From positions 1 through 64,000 of the forward strand of contig NZ_JARXRM010000045.1 of NCBI RefSeq assembly GCF_029887875.1: 64,000 nucleotides of DNA, given 5' to 3'. Source of the stretch: Luteimonas endophytica (GTDB taxonomy: Bacteria > Pseudomonadota > Gammaproteobacteria > Xanthomonadales > Xanthomonadaceae). This document shows, piece after piece, positions 7,321 through 15,457 of this stretch. Positions within the stretch are counted from its first letter, which is position 1. Each line of letters starts with the position of its first letter. The notes below the pieces were generated by a model that was given only the letters and a program-made list of their open reading frames with translations, did no database searches and was not told where the DNA came from. The translations under genes were made by a program, and so were the position numbers.

Positions 7321-8247
7321 TCAGCCGCGCGCGCCGCGCAGCCGTTCCAGCACGCCGTCGAGGGTGTCCAGGTCGCTGTAGTGGATCACCAGCCGGCCCT
7401 TGTTGCCGCGGCCGTGGGCGATGCTGACGCGCGCGCCCAGGGTTTCGGCCAGCTCGTTCTCGAGCGCGGCGATGTCGGCCTGCTGCGGCTTCGGCTTGCC
7501 GGCGCCGGCCTTGCCCTTGCGCGCCGGGATGCGCCCCTCGGCGAACTGCTGGGCGCGGTGTTCCACCTCGCGCACCGACCAGCCCTGTTCGGCGGCCTCG
7601 GCGGCCAGCTTGCCGGCCAGCTCGGGCGACAGGGTGAGCAGGGCGCGGGCGTGGCCCATTTCCAGCCGCCGCGCTTCCACCAGCGCGCGCACCGCGGGCG
7701 GCAGCTCCAGCAGCCGCAGCAGGTTGGAGACCGCCGCGCGCGAGCGCCCCACCGCGGCCGCGGCCTGGGCGTGGGTGAGGGTGAATTCCTCGATCAGCCG
7801 CTGCAGCGCCTGCGCCTCTTCCAGCGGGTTGAGGTCCTCGCGCTGGATGTTCTCGATCAGCGCCATCGCGATCACGGTGCGGTCGTCGACCTCGCGCACC
7901 ACCACCGGCACCTCGGCCAGGCCGGCGCGCTGCGAGGCGCGCCAGCGGCGCTCGCCGGCGATGATCTCGAAGCGGCGGCCGCCCAGGTCGCGCACCACGA
8001 TCGGCTGGATCACGCCCTGGGCGCGGATCGACTCGGCCAGCTCGTCCAGCTTGCCCTCGTCCATCGCCCGCCGCGGCTGGTACTTGCCCGGAGTCAGCGC
8101 GTCGATCGGCAGCGTGTGCAGCGCGTCGCCCGGCGCCGCCTCCAGCACCGGTGCGGCTTCCGAGGCCTTCGGCCCGAGCAGGGCCTCCAGGCCGCGGCCC
8201 AGGCCGCGCTTCTTGGCCGGGGCGTTCTTCTGTTTCGCAGCGGTCAT
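7321..8247 (-). CDS. parB: Chromosome-partitioning protein ParB
   Basis: The 308-residue protein binds parS sites near the origin and spreads on DNA using CTP, working with ParA to segregate the chromosome. It has the N-terminal KKRGLGRGLEALLG region that contacts ParA, the GERRWRA CTP-binding/arginine box, the ENIQREDLNPLEEA motif, a helix-turn-helix (about residues 150-175, TLTHAQAAAAVGRSRAAVSN) and a C-terminal dimerisation domain. It lies 181 bases after parA on the same strand. No perfect parS palindrome was seen inside or beside the operon, although chromosomal parS often lies within a few kilobases. Confidence 0.95.
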   Translation of the reverse strand: MTAAKQKNAPAKKRGLGRGLEALLGPKASEAAPVLEAAPGDALHTLPIDALTPGKYQPRRAMDEGKLDELAESIRAQGVIQPIVVRDLGGRRFEIIAGERRWRASQRAGLAEVPVVVREVDDRTVIAMALIENIQREDLNPLEEAQALQRLIEEFTLTHAQAAAAVGRSRAAVSNLLRLLELPPAVRALVEARRLEMGHARALLTLSPELAGKLAAEAAEQGWSVREVEHRAQQFAEGRIPARKGKAGAGKPKPQQADIAALENELAETLGARVSIAHGRGNKGRLVIHYSDLDTLDGVLERLRGARG

Positions 8248-8428
8248 GCCGCCTTCTCCTCAAGGGCATGTGGGCGTGGACCGGGGCGGGTGTGGCGTTT
8301 CCCCGCCGCCGGGACGCGCACGTCGGGCGGCATCCGGGGTTCAACGCGGACCGCGCCGCGGACCGGACGCGCGCGCGCCGCCCGCGGGCACCGAATGCGC
8401 GGTCGCGCGGTCGCCGGCATCGCTGCGC

Positions 8429-9259
8429 TCACTCCGCGGCCTGCGCTGCGGCGGGCGCATTGCCGGGCGCCGCGGCGCCCGCCTGCGCGGCCTGGCGCTC
8501 GCGCTGGCGCCGCACCACCTCGCCGGCGAGGCCCAGGTAGGCGATCGCGCCGCGCGAGGCGCGGTCGTAGCCGACGATGCTCTGGCCGTGGCTGGGCGCC
8601 TCGGCCAGGCGCACGTTGCGCGGCACGATGGTGCGGAACACCTTGTCGCCGAAGTGGCCCACCAGCTCGTTGGACACCGCGTTGGTGAGGTTGTTGCGCA
8701 CGTCGTACATGGTGCGCAGCACGCCTTCGATCTCGAGTTCCGGATTGAGCCGGCCCTTCAATGCCTCGATGGTCTGCAGCAGCGCGGTGATGCCTTCCAG
8801 CGCGTAGTACTCGCACTGCATCGGCACCAGCACCGAGTCGGCGGCGGTGAGCGCGTTGAGGGTGAGCAGCGACAGCGCCGGCGGGCAGTCGATGATGATG
8901 AAGTCGTATTTCGGGCGCAGCGGATCGAGCGCGCGCTTGAGCCGCTGTTCGCGGCCCTGCTCGTCCATCAGCTCGATCTCGGCGGCGGTGAGGTCGGCGT
9001 TGGCGGGCAGCAGGTCGAAGCCTTCCGCGGTGCGCACGATCGCGGCGTCGGCGTGCTGCTCCTCGAGCAGCACGTCGCAGGTCGAGGCGGACAGTTCGCG
9101 CTTGTCCACGCCGCTGCCCATGGTGGCGTTGCCCTGGGCGTCGAGATCGACCAGCAGCACCCGCCGCGGCGTGGCCGCCAGCGCGGCGGCCAGGTTCACG
9201 GCGGTGGTGGTCTTGCCCACGCCGCCTTTCTGGTTGGCGATGGCGATGATGCGGGCCAT
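8429..9259 (-). CDS. parA: Chromosome-partitioning ATPase ParA (Soj)
   Basis: A 276-residue deviant Walker ATPase that forms ATP-bound dimers on the nucleoid and drives ParB-parS movement. The N-terminus MARIIAIANQKGGVGKTTTA contains the deviant Walker A with its signature lysine. The switch regions are visible as DLDAQGNATMGSG and IIIDCPPALSLLTLNAL. The C-terminal 25 residues are an Ala/Gln-rich tail. The order rsmG-parA-parB on the minus strand is the standard origin-proximal arrangement of gammaproteobacteria, so this window probably lies near the chromosome origin. Confidence 0.96.
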   Translation of the reverse strand: MARIIAIANQKGGVGKTTTAVNLAAALAATPRRVLLVDLDAQGNATMGSGVDKRELSASTCDVLLEEQHADAAIVRTAEGFDLLPANADLTAAEIELMDEQGREQRLKRALDPLRPKYDFIIIDCPPALSLLTLNALTAADSVLVPMQCEYYALEGITALLQTIEALKGRLNPELEIEGVLRTMYDVRNNLTNAVSNELVGHFGDKVFRTIVPRNVRLAEAPSHGQSIVGYDRASRGAIAYLGLAGEVVRRQRERQAAQAGAAAPGNAPAAAQAAE

Positions 9260-9376
9260 GGGCTCCGGGATCTCGAAGGGGAAGGCCGGCCGCGGACGCG
9301 GGCCGGACCGGGGATTATGCCGGAGTGCCGCCGCCGGGGCAGTCTGACCTTGGTCGGCCCCCGCGGCGCGCGCCGT

Positions 9377-10027
9377 TCAGGCGGCCCGGCGCACCACCGC
9401 CAGGTGGCGTTCGGCGCCCAGGCCGGGCACGGTGAGCGGATGCACGGCCTCGAGCGCCCAGCCGGGCGGCAGCGCGCCGATCTCGGCCTCCGGCCGCACC
9501 CCCTTCAGCGCCAGCAGGCGCCCGCCGGGGGCCAGCAGGTGGCCGCCCGCGGCGAGGATCTCGGCCAGGCTGGCCAGCGCCCGCGCGGTGATCAGGTCGT
9601 GGGCGCCGGGCTCGTCGACCGCCTCGGCGCGCGATTCCAGCACCCGCACGTTGGCCAGGCCGAGGCTGCGTACCGCCTCGCGCAGGAACCGCGCCTTCTT
9701 GCCGTTCGATTCCACCAGCGCCACCCGCAGCTCCGGCCGCGCGATCGCCAGCGGGATCCCGGGCAGCCCCGGGCCGCTGCCCAGGTCCGCCAGGCGGCCC
9801 GCCGCCGGCACCCAGGGGTGCATGGCGAGCGAATCGAGCAGGTGGCGGGTGACCATGGCGAGCGGTTCGCGCACGGCGGTGAGGTTGTAGGCGCGGTTCC
9901 AGCGCTGCAGCAGCGCCAGGTAGCCGAGCAGCGGCGCGGCGAGCGCGGCGCCCAGGTGCAGCGCCGACAGGCCCGCCTCGAGGGTCTCGCGTGTCTGCGG
10001 GTCGGCGGTGGCGTCGGCTGCGGGCAT
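9377..10027 (-). CDS. rsmG: 16S rRNA (guanine-527-N7) methyltransferase
   Basis: The product (216 residues from this start) methylates G527 of 16S rRNA. The SAM-binding fold shows [20 protein letters not shown] and the family motif [14 protein letters not shown], with [13 protein letters not shown] upstream, which is diagnostic of RsmG/GidB. The start at MPAADATAD is preferred. An in-frame ATG eight codons upstream lies at the edge of a REP-like repeat and has only a poorly spaced AGGG before it. It sits 117 bases upstream of parA on the same strand, as in many bacteria, although trmE (mnmE) and mnmG are not in this window. Confidence 0.93.
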   Translation of the reverse strand: MPAADATADPQTRETLEAGLSALHLGAALAAPLLGYLALLQRWNRAYNLTAVREPLAMVTRHLLDSLAMHPWVPAAGRLADLGSGPGLPGIPLAIARPELRVALVESNGKKARFLREAVRSLGLANVRVLESRAEAVDEPGAHDLITARALASLAEILAAGGHLLAPGGRLLALKGVRPEAEIGALPPGWALEAVHPLTVPGLGAERHLAVVRRAA

Positions 10028-10052
10028 GCCGCCATTGTAGGGAGCGCCCATC

Positions 10053-10085
10053 CCTGTAGGAGCGGCCCATGGCCGCGAGGGCCGC
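10053..10085. repeat. REP-like intergenic element
   Basis: CCTGTAGGAGCGGCCCATGG followed by CCGCGAGGGCC. This variant has the GGCCATGG palindrome in place of GTGCCATGCAC. It fills the short gap between the stop of the phosphopantetheinyl transferase gene and the start of rsmG. Confidence 0.7.
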
Positions 10086-10099
10086 GGGAGCCTCCGGGC

Positions 10100-10702
10100 C
10101 TATGCCATCCGCCAGGCGAGGGTGGCCAGGTAGCCGGGTGCGGGGGCGAACGCGTGCAGGGTCCATGCCTCCGGCCGGCCCAGCGCCGGATCGCAGGCGC
10201 GCAGCACCAGGGCGCCTGCGCGCTCGGCGAACTCCAGCCGGTGCAGGCCGAAGGCGAGGCCGCGGCCGTAGGCCTTCAGCACCGCCTCCTTGGCGCACCA
10301 CATCCGCACGAAACCGGTTTCGCGCCGCGGCGGGGGCAGCGCCTCCAGCCAATCGGCCTCGGCGGCAGTGAAGTAGCGCCGTGCCAGCTCCAGCGCGCGC
10401 GGCCGCGGCCGCAGCCACTCCAGGTCGCAGCCTAGCTGCACGCCCTCGCCGAGCGCCATCAGCAGGCCGTCGCCGCTGTGGCTCCAGCTGACGTCGTGGC
10501 GGCGCGGGTCGGGCCCGAACCGCGGGCGGCCGTGGGCGGTGCGTACCAGGGCCAGCGCCCCGGGCGCGATATCGAGCTGCGCCCCGAGCCAGTCGCGCAC
10601 CAGCGGCTCGGCCGCGGCGCCGCGGCGGTACCGCCGCCAGGCGCAGCGGACCGGGTCGATTTCGAGCTGGCCGGCAGGCGGGAACGGCATCGGAGGCAAC
10701 AT
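10100..10702 (-). CDS. 4'-phosphopantetheinyl transferase (Sfp/HetI type)
   Basis: The 200-residue enzyme moves phosphopantetheine from CoA to a serine of carrier proteins. The metal-binding motif GCDLEWL (Asp93, Glu95) and the second motif WCAKEAVLKA (Trp135, Lys138, Glu139, Lys143) are both intact, as is the SWSHSGD segment. The likely client is the aryl-polyene ACP encoded at 33007. A HetI-type transferase is reported to serve xanthomonadin synthesis in Xanthomonas. It is divergent from the AMP-ligase gene, with 118 bases between the starts, so the two pigment-related genes may share a control region even though the main cluster is 18 kb away. Confidence 0.9.
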   Translation of the reverse strand: MLPPMPFPPAGQLEIDPVRCAWRRYRRGAAAEPLVRDWLGAQLDIAPGALALVRTAHGRPRFGPDPRRHDVSWSHSGDGLLMALGEGVQLGCDLEWLRPRPRALELARRYFTAAEADWLEALPPPRRETGFVRMWCAKEAVLKAYGRGLAFGLHRLEFAERAGALVLRACDPALGRPEAWTLHAFAPAPGYLATLAWRMA

Positions 10703-10820
10703 GAACCGCCCCTTGGCCCGGGCGCGGGCCCGCAGCGTAAGCTATCGGCCAGGGGCGCGGCGACCGCCGCGGCAGGAATCCAGCCAGGGGCGGCCCGCAC
10801 GGCGCCCGGATCTCAACCAG

Positions 10821-12215
10821 ATGTCCGCAGTCATCGACAGCCAACCGCCGCGGCCGGCGCCCGCCAGCCGCGAGCATCCGCTCGCCAGCGGCGACCCGGC
10901 CCGCACCGTGGCCATCGTCGGCGGCCGCCCGGTCGCGCTCGGCACTTTCCTCGCCCAGGTGCGCGGCCTGGCGGCGCAGCTGCCGGCGGTTCCCTTTGCG
11001 GTGAACCTGTGCGAGGACCGCTATCGCTTCCTGGTGGCGTTCTGCGCGGTGGCGCTGCGCGGGCAGACCACCCTGCTGCCGCCGGCGCGCACCCGCATGG
11101 CGATCGACGAGGTGCGCGCGCAGCATCCGGACAGCTACTGCATCGGCGACCTGGACCCGTGCGGCTGCCAGGCGCCGCCGCTGTCGCCGCTGCCGCATTT
11201 CGTGCGCATGCCCGATCCGCTGCCCGAACTCGACGGGCCGGTGCCCGTGATCGACGACGCCCAGCTGGTGGCGATCGGCTTCACCTCGGGCAGCACCGGC
11301 GCGCCGAAGCCGAACCGCAAGCACTGGAACGCGTTGCGCATCGGCACCGCGCACAACCTGGAGGCGCTGGCGGACCTGTGGACGCCGGGCGCCGCGCCCG
11401 GCGTCGTCGCCACCGTGCCGGCGCAGCACATGTACGGCATCGAGATGTCGGTGCTGTTCCCGCTGCTGGCCGGCGCCGCCGTGCACGCCGCGCGGCCGTT
11501 CTTCCCCGGCGACGTCGCCGCGGCGCTGGGCGAGATCGATGCGCCGCGGCTGCTGGTGACCACGCCGGTGCACCTGCGCGCGCTGCTGGAATCGGAAGTC
11601 GCGGTGCCGCCGCTGGCGGGCATCGTCAGCGCCACCGCGCCGCTGCCGCAGGCGCTGGCCGCCGCCGCCGAGGCCCGCTTCGGCTGCGAGGTGCGCGAGG
11701 TGTTCGGCTCCACCGAGACCTGCATCATCGCCCGGCGCCGCACCGCGCTGGACAGCGCGTGGACGCCGCTGACCGGCGTGCGCCTGCATCCGCAGCCCGA
11801 CGGCGCGCTGGTCGAACGCGACTGCATGCCGGCGCCGGTGGCGCTGGCCGACCTGGTGGAACTGCAGCCGTGCGGCGGGTTCCTGCTGTGCGGGCGCCAG
11901 GCCGACCTGCTGGAGATCGCCGGCAAGCGCGCCTCGCTGGCCGATCTCACCCGGCGCCTGCTGGCGATCCCGGGCGTCGAGGACGGGGTGATGCTGCAGC
12001 TCGACCAGGCCGATGCCGGCGGCGTGCGCCGCATCGCCGCGCTGGCGGTGGCGCCCGGGCTGGACGAGGCCGCGATCCATGCCGCGCTGCGGCGCAGCCT
12101 GGACCCGGTGTTCCTGCCGCGGCGGCTGCGGCTGGTCGCGCAGCTGCCGCGCAACGAGACCGGCAAGCTGCCGCGCGCGGCGCTGCTCGCGCTGCTGCGC
12201 GGCGATCCGTGCTGA
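10821..12215 (+). CDS. AMP-dependent acyl/aryl ligase, XanA2-like
   Basis: The 464-residue adenylating enzyme activates a carboxylic acid as its adenylate and loads it onto CoA or an ACP. The nucleotide motif TSGSTGAPKPNRKHWN is at residues 155-170, VFGSTETC is the ATP/aromatic motif, and the C-terminal KL(P)RAAL segment follows NETG. The short length and the pairing with a phosphopantetheinyl transferase fit the acyl-CoA synthetases of aryl-polyene clusters, such as XanA2, which is thought to load 3- or 4-hydroxybenzoate made by XanB2. No comparable ligase is found inside the main cluster at 30.5-46.5 kb, so this copy probably fills that role (inference). Confidence 0.8.
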   Translation: MSAVIDSQPPRPAPASREHPLASGDPARTVAIVGGRPVALGTFLAQVRGLAAQLPAVPFAVNLCEDRYRFLVAFCAVALRGQTTLLPPARTRMAIDEVRAQHPDSYCIGDLDPCGCQAPPLSPLPHFVRMPDPLPELDGPVPVIDDAQLVAIGFTSGSTGAPKPNRKHWNALRIGTAHNLEALADLWTPGAAPGVVATVPAQHMYGIEMSVLFPLLAGAAVHAARPFFPGDVAAALGEIDAPRLLVTTPVHLRALLESEVAVPPLAGIVSATAPLPQALAAAAEARFGCEVREVFGSTETCIIARRRTALDSAWTPLTGVRLHPQPDGALVERDCMPAPVALADLVELQPCGGFLLCGRQADLLEIAGKRASLADLTRRLLAIPGVEDGVMLQLDQADAGGVRRIAALAVAPGLDEAAIHAALRRSLDPVFLPRRLRLVAQLPRNETGKLPRAALLALLRGDPC

Positions 12216-12336
12216 GCGCGGGCCCCGTCGCGCACCCCTGACGCAACCGTCACGTATCGCCGGGGAGACTGGCTCCGCCCCCGACCCGGGGGGAGGCGTT
12301 TCCAAATCCCTTCAAGCGAAGCAAGGAGTCCGGAGC

Positions 12337-12603
12337 ATGGGCATCATCATCTGGTTGATCGTGGGCGGTATCGTCGGCTGGCTCGCCAGTCTGGTCATGA
12401 AAACCGACGGGCAGCAGGGCATCATCCTCAATATCGTGGTCGGCATCGTCGGCGCCTTCATCGGCGGCTGGCTGATCGGCCCGCTGCTGGGCGCCGGATC
12501 GATCAACGACGGCATCTCGATCATGAGCGTGGTCGTGTCGCTGATCGGCGCCATCATCCTGCTGGCGATCGTCAACCTGTTCCGCCGCGGCCGCGTGCGC
12601 TGA
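12337..12603 (+). CDS. GlsB/YeaQ/YmgE-family membrane protein
   Basis: An 88-residue protein of the transglycosylase-associated (GlsB/YeaQ/YmgE) family, small stress-related inner-membrane proteins of unclear function. The family pattern is plain: IIWLIVGGIVGWLASLVMK, then two more hydrophobic, glycine-rich segments (GIVGAFIGGWLIGPLLG and SVVVSLIGAIILLAIVNLF), ending in a basic RRGR tail. An AAGGAG ribosome site precedes the ATG. It is a single-gene unit with a hairpin just downstream, convergent with serA. Confidence 0.88.
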   Translation: MGIIIWLIVGGIVGWLASLVMKTDGQQGIILNIVVGIVGAFIGGWLIGPLLGAGSINDGISIMSVVVSLIGAIILLAIVNLFRRGRVR

Positions 12604-12629
12604 AGTCGCACCCAAGGTTGCGCGGCACG

Positions 12630-12655
12630 AAGGCCCGGCATCGCCGGGCCTTCTT
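12630..12655. terminator. Terminator hairpin between glsB-type gene and serA
   Basis: AAGGCCCGGC and GCCGGGCCTT form a perfect 10-bp stem around ATC, followed by TCTTC on the plus strand. It can end plus-strand transcription of the membrane-protein gene. On the minus strand it follows the serA stop at once, so it may serve both genes. Confidence 0.8.
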
Positions 12656-12665
12656 CATGAGGCCC

Positions 12666-13907
12666 TCAATACAGCACGCGCGTGCGCAGGGTGCCGGGAA
12701 TGCCGGCCAGCGCGGTGCGCAGCTCCCGGGCCTGCTCGACCGTGGCGGAGATGTCGATGACCACGTAGCCGACCCGGCTGTCGGTGCGCAGGAACTGTCC
12801 GTCGATGTTGATGCCGTGCTCGCGGAACAGGTCGTTGGCGCGCGAGAGCACGCCCGGTACGTTGCGGTGGATGTGGAGGATGCGCAGGCTGCCCTCGTGG
12901 CCCGGCAGCGCGACCTCGGGGAAGTTCACCGCCGACAGGGTCGAGCCGTTGTCGCTGTAGCGCACCAGCTTGGCCGCCACCTCCACGCCGATGTTGTCCT
13001 GCGCCTCCAGCGTGCTGCCGCCGACGTGCGGGGTGAGGATCACGTTGTCCAGGCCGCGCAGCGGCGACTCGAAGGTCTCGTGCTTGCCCTTGGGCTCGAC
13101 CGGGAACACGTCCACCGCGGCCCCGCCCACCCGGCCGTCGCGCAGCGCCGCGGCCAGCGCGTCGATGTCGACCACGGTGCCGCGCGAAGCGTTGATCAGG
13201 TGCGCGCCGGGCTTCATCGCCGCGATCTCGGCGGCGCCGAACATGCCCTGGGTGGCGGGCGTCTCGGGCACGTGCAGCGAGACGATGTCGCTGTGGGCGA
13301 GCAGCTCGGCCAGGTTCGCGGCGGCACGGGCGTTGCCGAGCGACAGCTTGGCCTCGATGTCGTGGAACAGCACCTGCATGCCCAGGGCCTCGGCCAGCAC
13401 CCCGACCTGGGTGCCGATGTGGCCGTAGCCGACGATGCCGATGGTCTTGCCGCGGACCTCGTGGCTGCCGGTGGCGGATTTCGACCAGCCGCCGCGGTGG
13501 CATTCGGCGTTCCTGCGCGGAACCCCGCGCATCAGCAGGATCGCCTCGGCGATCACCAGCTCGGCGACGCTGCGGGTGTTGGAGTAGGGCGCGTTGAACA
13601 CCGGGATGCCGGCCAGCTCCGCCGCTTCCAGATCCACCTGGTTGGTGCCGATGCAGAAGCAGCCCACCGCGATCAGCCGGCGCGCCTGCGCCAGCACGTC
13701 GGCGTCGAGCTGGGTGCGCGAGCGGATGCCCACCAGGTGGGCGTCGGCGATGGCGCGCGCCAGTTCCGCCTCGGGCAGCGACTTGTCGTGCACTTCGATG
13801 CTGGAGTAGCCGGCGGCGCGGAACGCGTCGACCGCGGTCTGGCTGATGCCCTCCAGCAGCAGCACCCGGATGTCCTGCTTGGGGAACGAGGTCGTGGGGT
13901 CGGTCAT
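12666..13907 (-). CDS. serA: D-3-phosphoglycerate dehydrogenase
   Basis: The 413-residue NAD-dependent enzyme oxidises 3-phosphoglycerate, the first step of serine synthesis, and can also reduce 2-oxoglutarate to D-2-hydroxyglutarate. It has the NAD fold motif GIVGYGHIGTQVGVLAEALG, the catalytic region INASRGTVVDIDAL with a PHVGGST histidine motif, and a C-terminal ACT domain (about residues 340-413, SLRILHIHRNVPGVL). The ACT domain suggests serine feedback. The start at MTDPTTSFPKQDIRVLLLEG is the conserved one. It is divergent from the D-2-hydroxyglutarate dehydrogenase gene, with 116 bases between the starts. Confidence 0.95.
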   Translation of the reverse strand: MTDPTTSFPKQDIRVLLLEGISQTAVDAFRAAGYSSIEVHDKSLPEAELARAIADAHLVGIRSRTQLDADVLAQARRLIAVGCFCIGTNQVDLEAAELAGIPVFNAPYSNTRSVAELVIAEAILLMRGVPRRNAECHRGGWSKSATGSHEVRGKTIGIVGYGHIGTQVGVLAEALGMQVLFHDIEAKLSLGNARAAANLAELLAHSDIVSLHVPETPATQGMFGAAEIAAMKPGAHLINASRGTVVDIDALAAALRDGRVGGAAVDVFPVEPKGKHETFESPLRGLDNVILTPHVGGSTLEAQDNIGVEVAAKLVRYSDNGSTLSAVNFPEVALPGHEGSLRILHIHRNVPGVLSRANDLFREHGINIDGQFLRTDSRVGYVVIDISATVEQARELRTALAGIPGTLRTRVLY

Positions 13908-14023
13908 CGCGTGGTCGGGCGGCGAAGGGGGGAATGGTCCACTATGCTTGGCGCTTGGTTGCGCCGCAACATCCCTTCCAGCCCGATTCCAGCACGATTT
14001 CAGCCGAATCCCGCCAGCACCCG

Positions 14024-15409
14024 ATGAACGATTCGCCGCTCGCCGCCCTGCGCCAGGCCATCCCCGGCCTGCACCTGAAGACCGATCCGGCCGACCTGGA
14101 ACACTACGGCCGCGACTGGACCCGGCGCTGGACGCCGGCACCGCTGGCGATCGCCCTGCCCGGCGACATCGCCCAGGTGCAGGCGATCGTGCGCTGGGCC
14201 AACGCGGCCGGCGTGGCGCTGGTGCCCTCCGGCGGCCGCACCGGCCTGTCCGGCGGCGCGGTGGCCGCCCGCGGCGAGCTGGTGGTGAGCCTGGAGCGCA
14301 TGAACCGCGTGCTCGGATTCGATGCCGTCGACCGGCACCTGGTGGTCCAGCCGGGCATCGCGCTGGAAGCCGTACACGAGGCCGCGGCCGCGCACGGGCT
14401 GGCCTACCCGGTGGATTTCGGCGCGCGCGGCTCCTGCAGCATCGGCGGCAACATCGCCACCAATGCCGGCGGCATCCGCGTGATCCGCTACGGCAACACC
14501 CGCGAGTGGATCGCCGGGCTGAAGCTGGTCACCGGCGCCGGCGAACTGCTCGATCTCAACCGCGGCCTGGTCAAGAATTCGAGCGGCTACGACCTGCGCC
14601 ACCTGGCGATCGGTTCGGAGGGCACGCTGGGAATCGTGGTCGAGGCCACCCTGAAGCTCGCCGAGCCGCCGCCGCCGGCCCAGACCATGCTGCTGGCGCT
14701 GCCGGCGTTCGACGTGCTGATGCGGGTGTTCGCCGAGTTTCGCGCGCGGCTCGGGCTGCAGGCGTTCGAGTTCCTCACCGAGCGCGGGCTGCGCCACGTG
14801 CTCGCCCACGGCGGCAGCAACCCGTTCGATACGGTGTATCCGTACTACGTGGTGACCGAGTTCGACGCCGCCGACGAGGTGCAGCAGGCGGCGGGCCTGG
14901 CCGCGTTCGAGGCCTGCAGCGAGCAGGGCTGGATCCTCGACGGCGCCATCGCCCAGAGCCAGGCGCAGGCGCAGCAGCTGTGGCGGCTGCGCGAGGGCAT
15001 CACCGAGGCGGTGGCGCGCTACCGGCCGTACAAGAACGACGTGGCGGTGCGGGTCTCGGCGATGCCGCAGTTCCTGGCCGAGGCCCAGCGGCTGCTCGGC
15101 GAGGCGTATCCGCAGTTCGAAGTGGTCTGGTTCGGCCACATCGGCGACGGCAACCTGCACATCAACGTGCTGCAGCCGGACGAGGTGGACGATGCCGAGT
15201 TCATGGCCCAGTGCGGCCACGTCACCGGCCTGCTCGCGGAGCTGCTGCAGCGCCACGGCGGCAGCATCTCCGCCGAGCACGGCATCGGCCTGGTCAAGAA
15301 GGCGCACCTCGGCAGCACCCGCGGCGACGCCGAGATCGCGGCGATGCGCGGCATCCGCCGCGCGCTGGACCCGAACGGGGTCATGAACCCCGGCAAGCTG
15401 TTCGACTGA
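14024..15409 (+). CDS. FAD-linked D-2-hydroxyglutarate dehydrogenase
   Basis: The 461-residue flavoprotein belongs to the VAO/GlcD family: FAD_binding_4 (residues about 40-180, with VALVPSGGRTGLSGGAV and SIGGNIATNAGG) followed by the FAD-oxidase C domain with the metal/substrate motif WFGHIGDGNLHINV and a C-terminal SAEHGIGL. D-lactate and glycolate dehydrogenases look similar. The assignment to D-2-hydroxyglutarate rests on its position beside serA: SerA makes D-2-hydroxyglutarate as a side product, and the paired dehydrogenase recycles it to 2-oxoglutarate, passing electrons to the electron-transfer flavoprotein, as described in Pseudomonas. The function is therefore part inference. Confidence 0.82.
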   Translation: MNDSPLAALRQAIPGLHLKTDPADLEHYGRDWTRRWTPAPLAIALPGDIAQVQAIVRWANAAGVALVPSGGRTGLSGGAVAARGELVVSLERMNRVLGFDAVDRHLVVQPGIALEAVHEAAAAHGLAYPVDFGARGSCSIGGNIATNAGGIRVIRYGNTREWIAGLKLVTGAGELLDLNRGLVKNSSGYDLRHLAIGSEGTLGIVVEATLKLAEPPPPAQTMLLALPAFDVLMRVFAEFRARLGLQAFEFLTERGLRHVLAHGGSNPFDTVYPYYVVTEFDAADEVQQAAGLAAFEACSEQGWILDGAIAQSQAQAQQLWRLREGITEAVARYRPYKNDVAVRVSAMPQFLAEAQRLLGEAYPQFEVVWFGHIGDGNLHINVLQPDEVDDAEFMAQCGHVTGLLAELLQRHGGSISAEHGIGLVKKAHLGSTRGDAEIAAMRGIRRALDPNGVMNPGKLFD

Positions 15410-15417
15410 CCGGCACG

Positions 15418-15450
15418 CCGCTCCCCGCGCCGGCGGCGCGCGGGGAGCGG
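15418..15450. terminator. GC-rich hairpin between convergent genes
   Basis: CCGCTCCCCGCGC pairs perfectly with GCGCGGGGAGCGG across a 7-base loop. It fills the gap between the two convergent stops. There is no T-run on either strand, so its termination activity is an inference from stem strength and position. Confidence 0.6.
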
Positions 15451-15457
15451 CGGGCGG

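Noticed and set aside
8248..8428. A possible gene or parS site between parA and parB
   Set aside because: No frame with a sensible protein was found, and no TGTTTCACGTGAAACA-like palindrome was seen there or near the operon.
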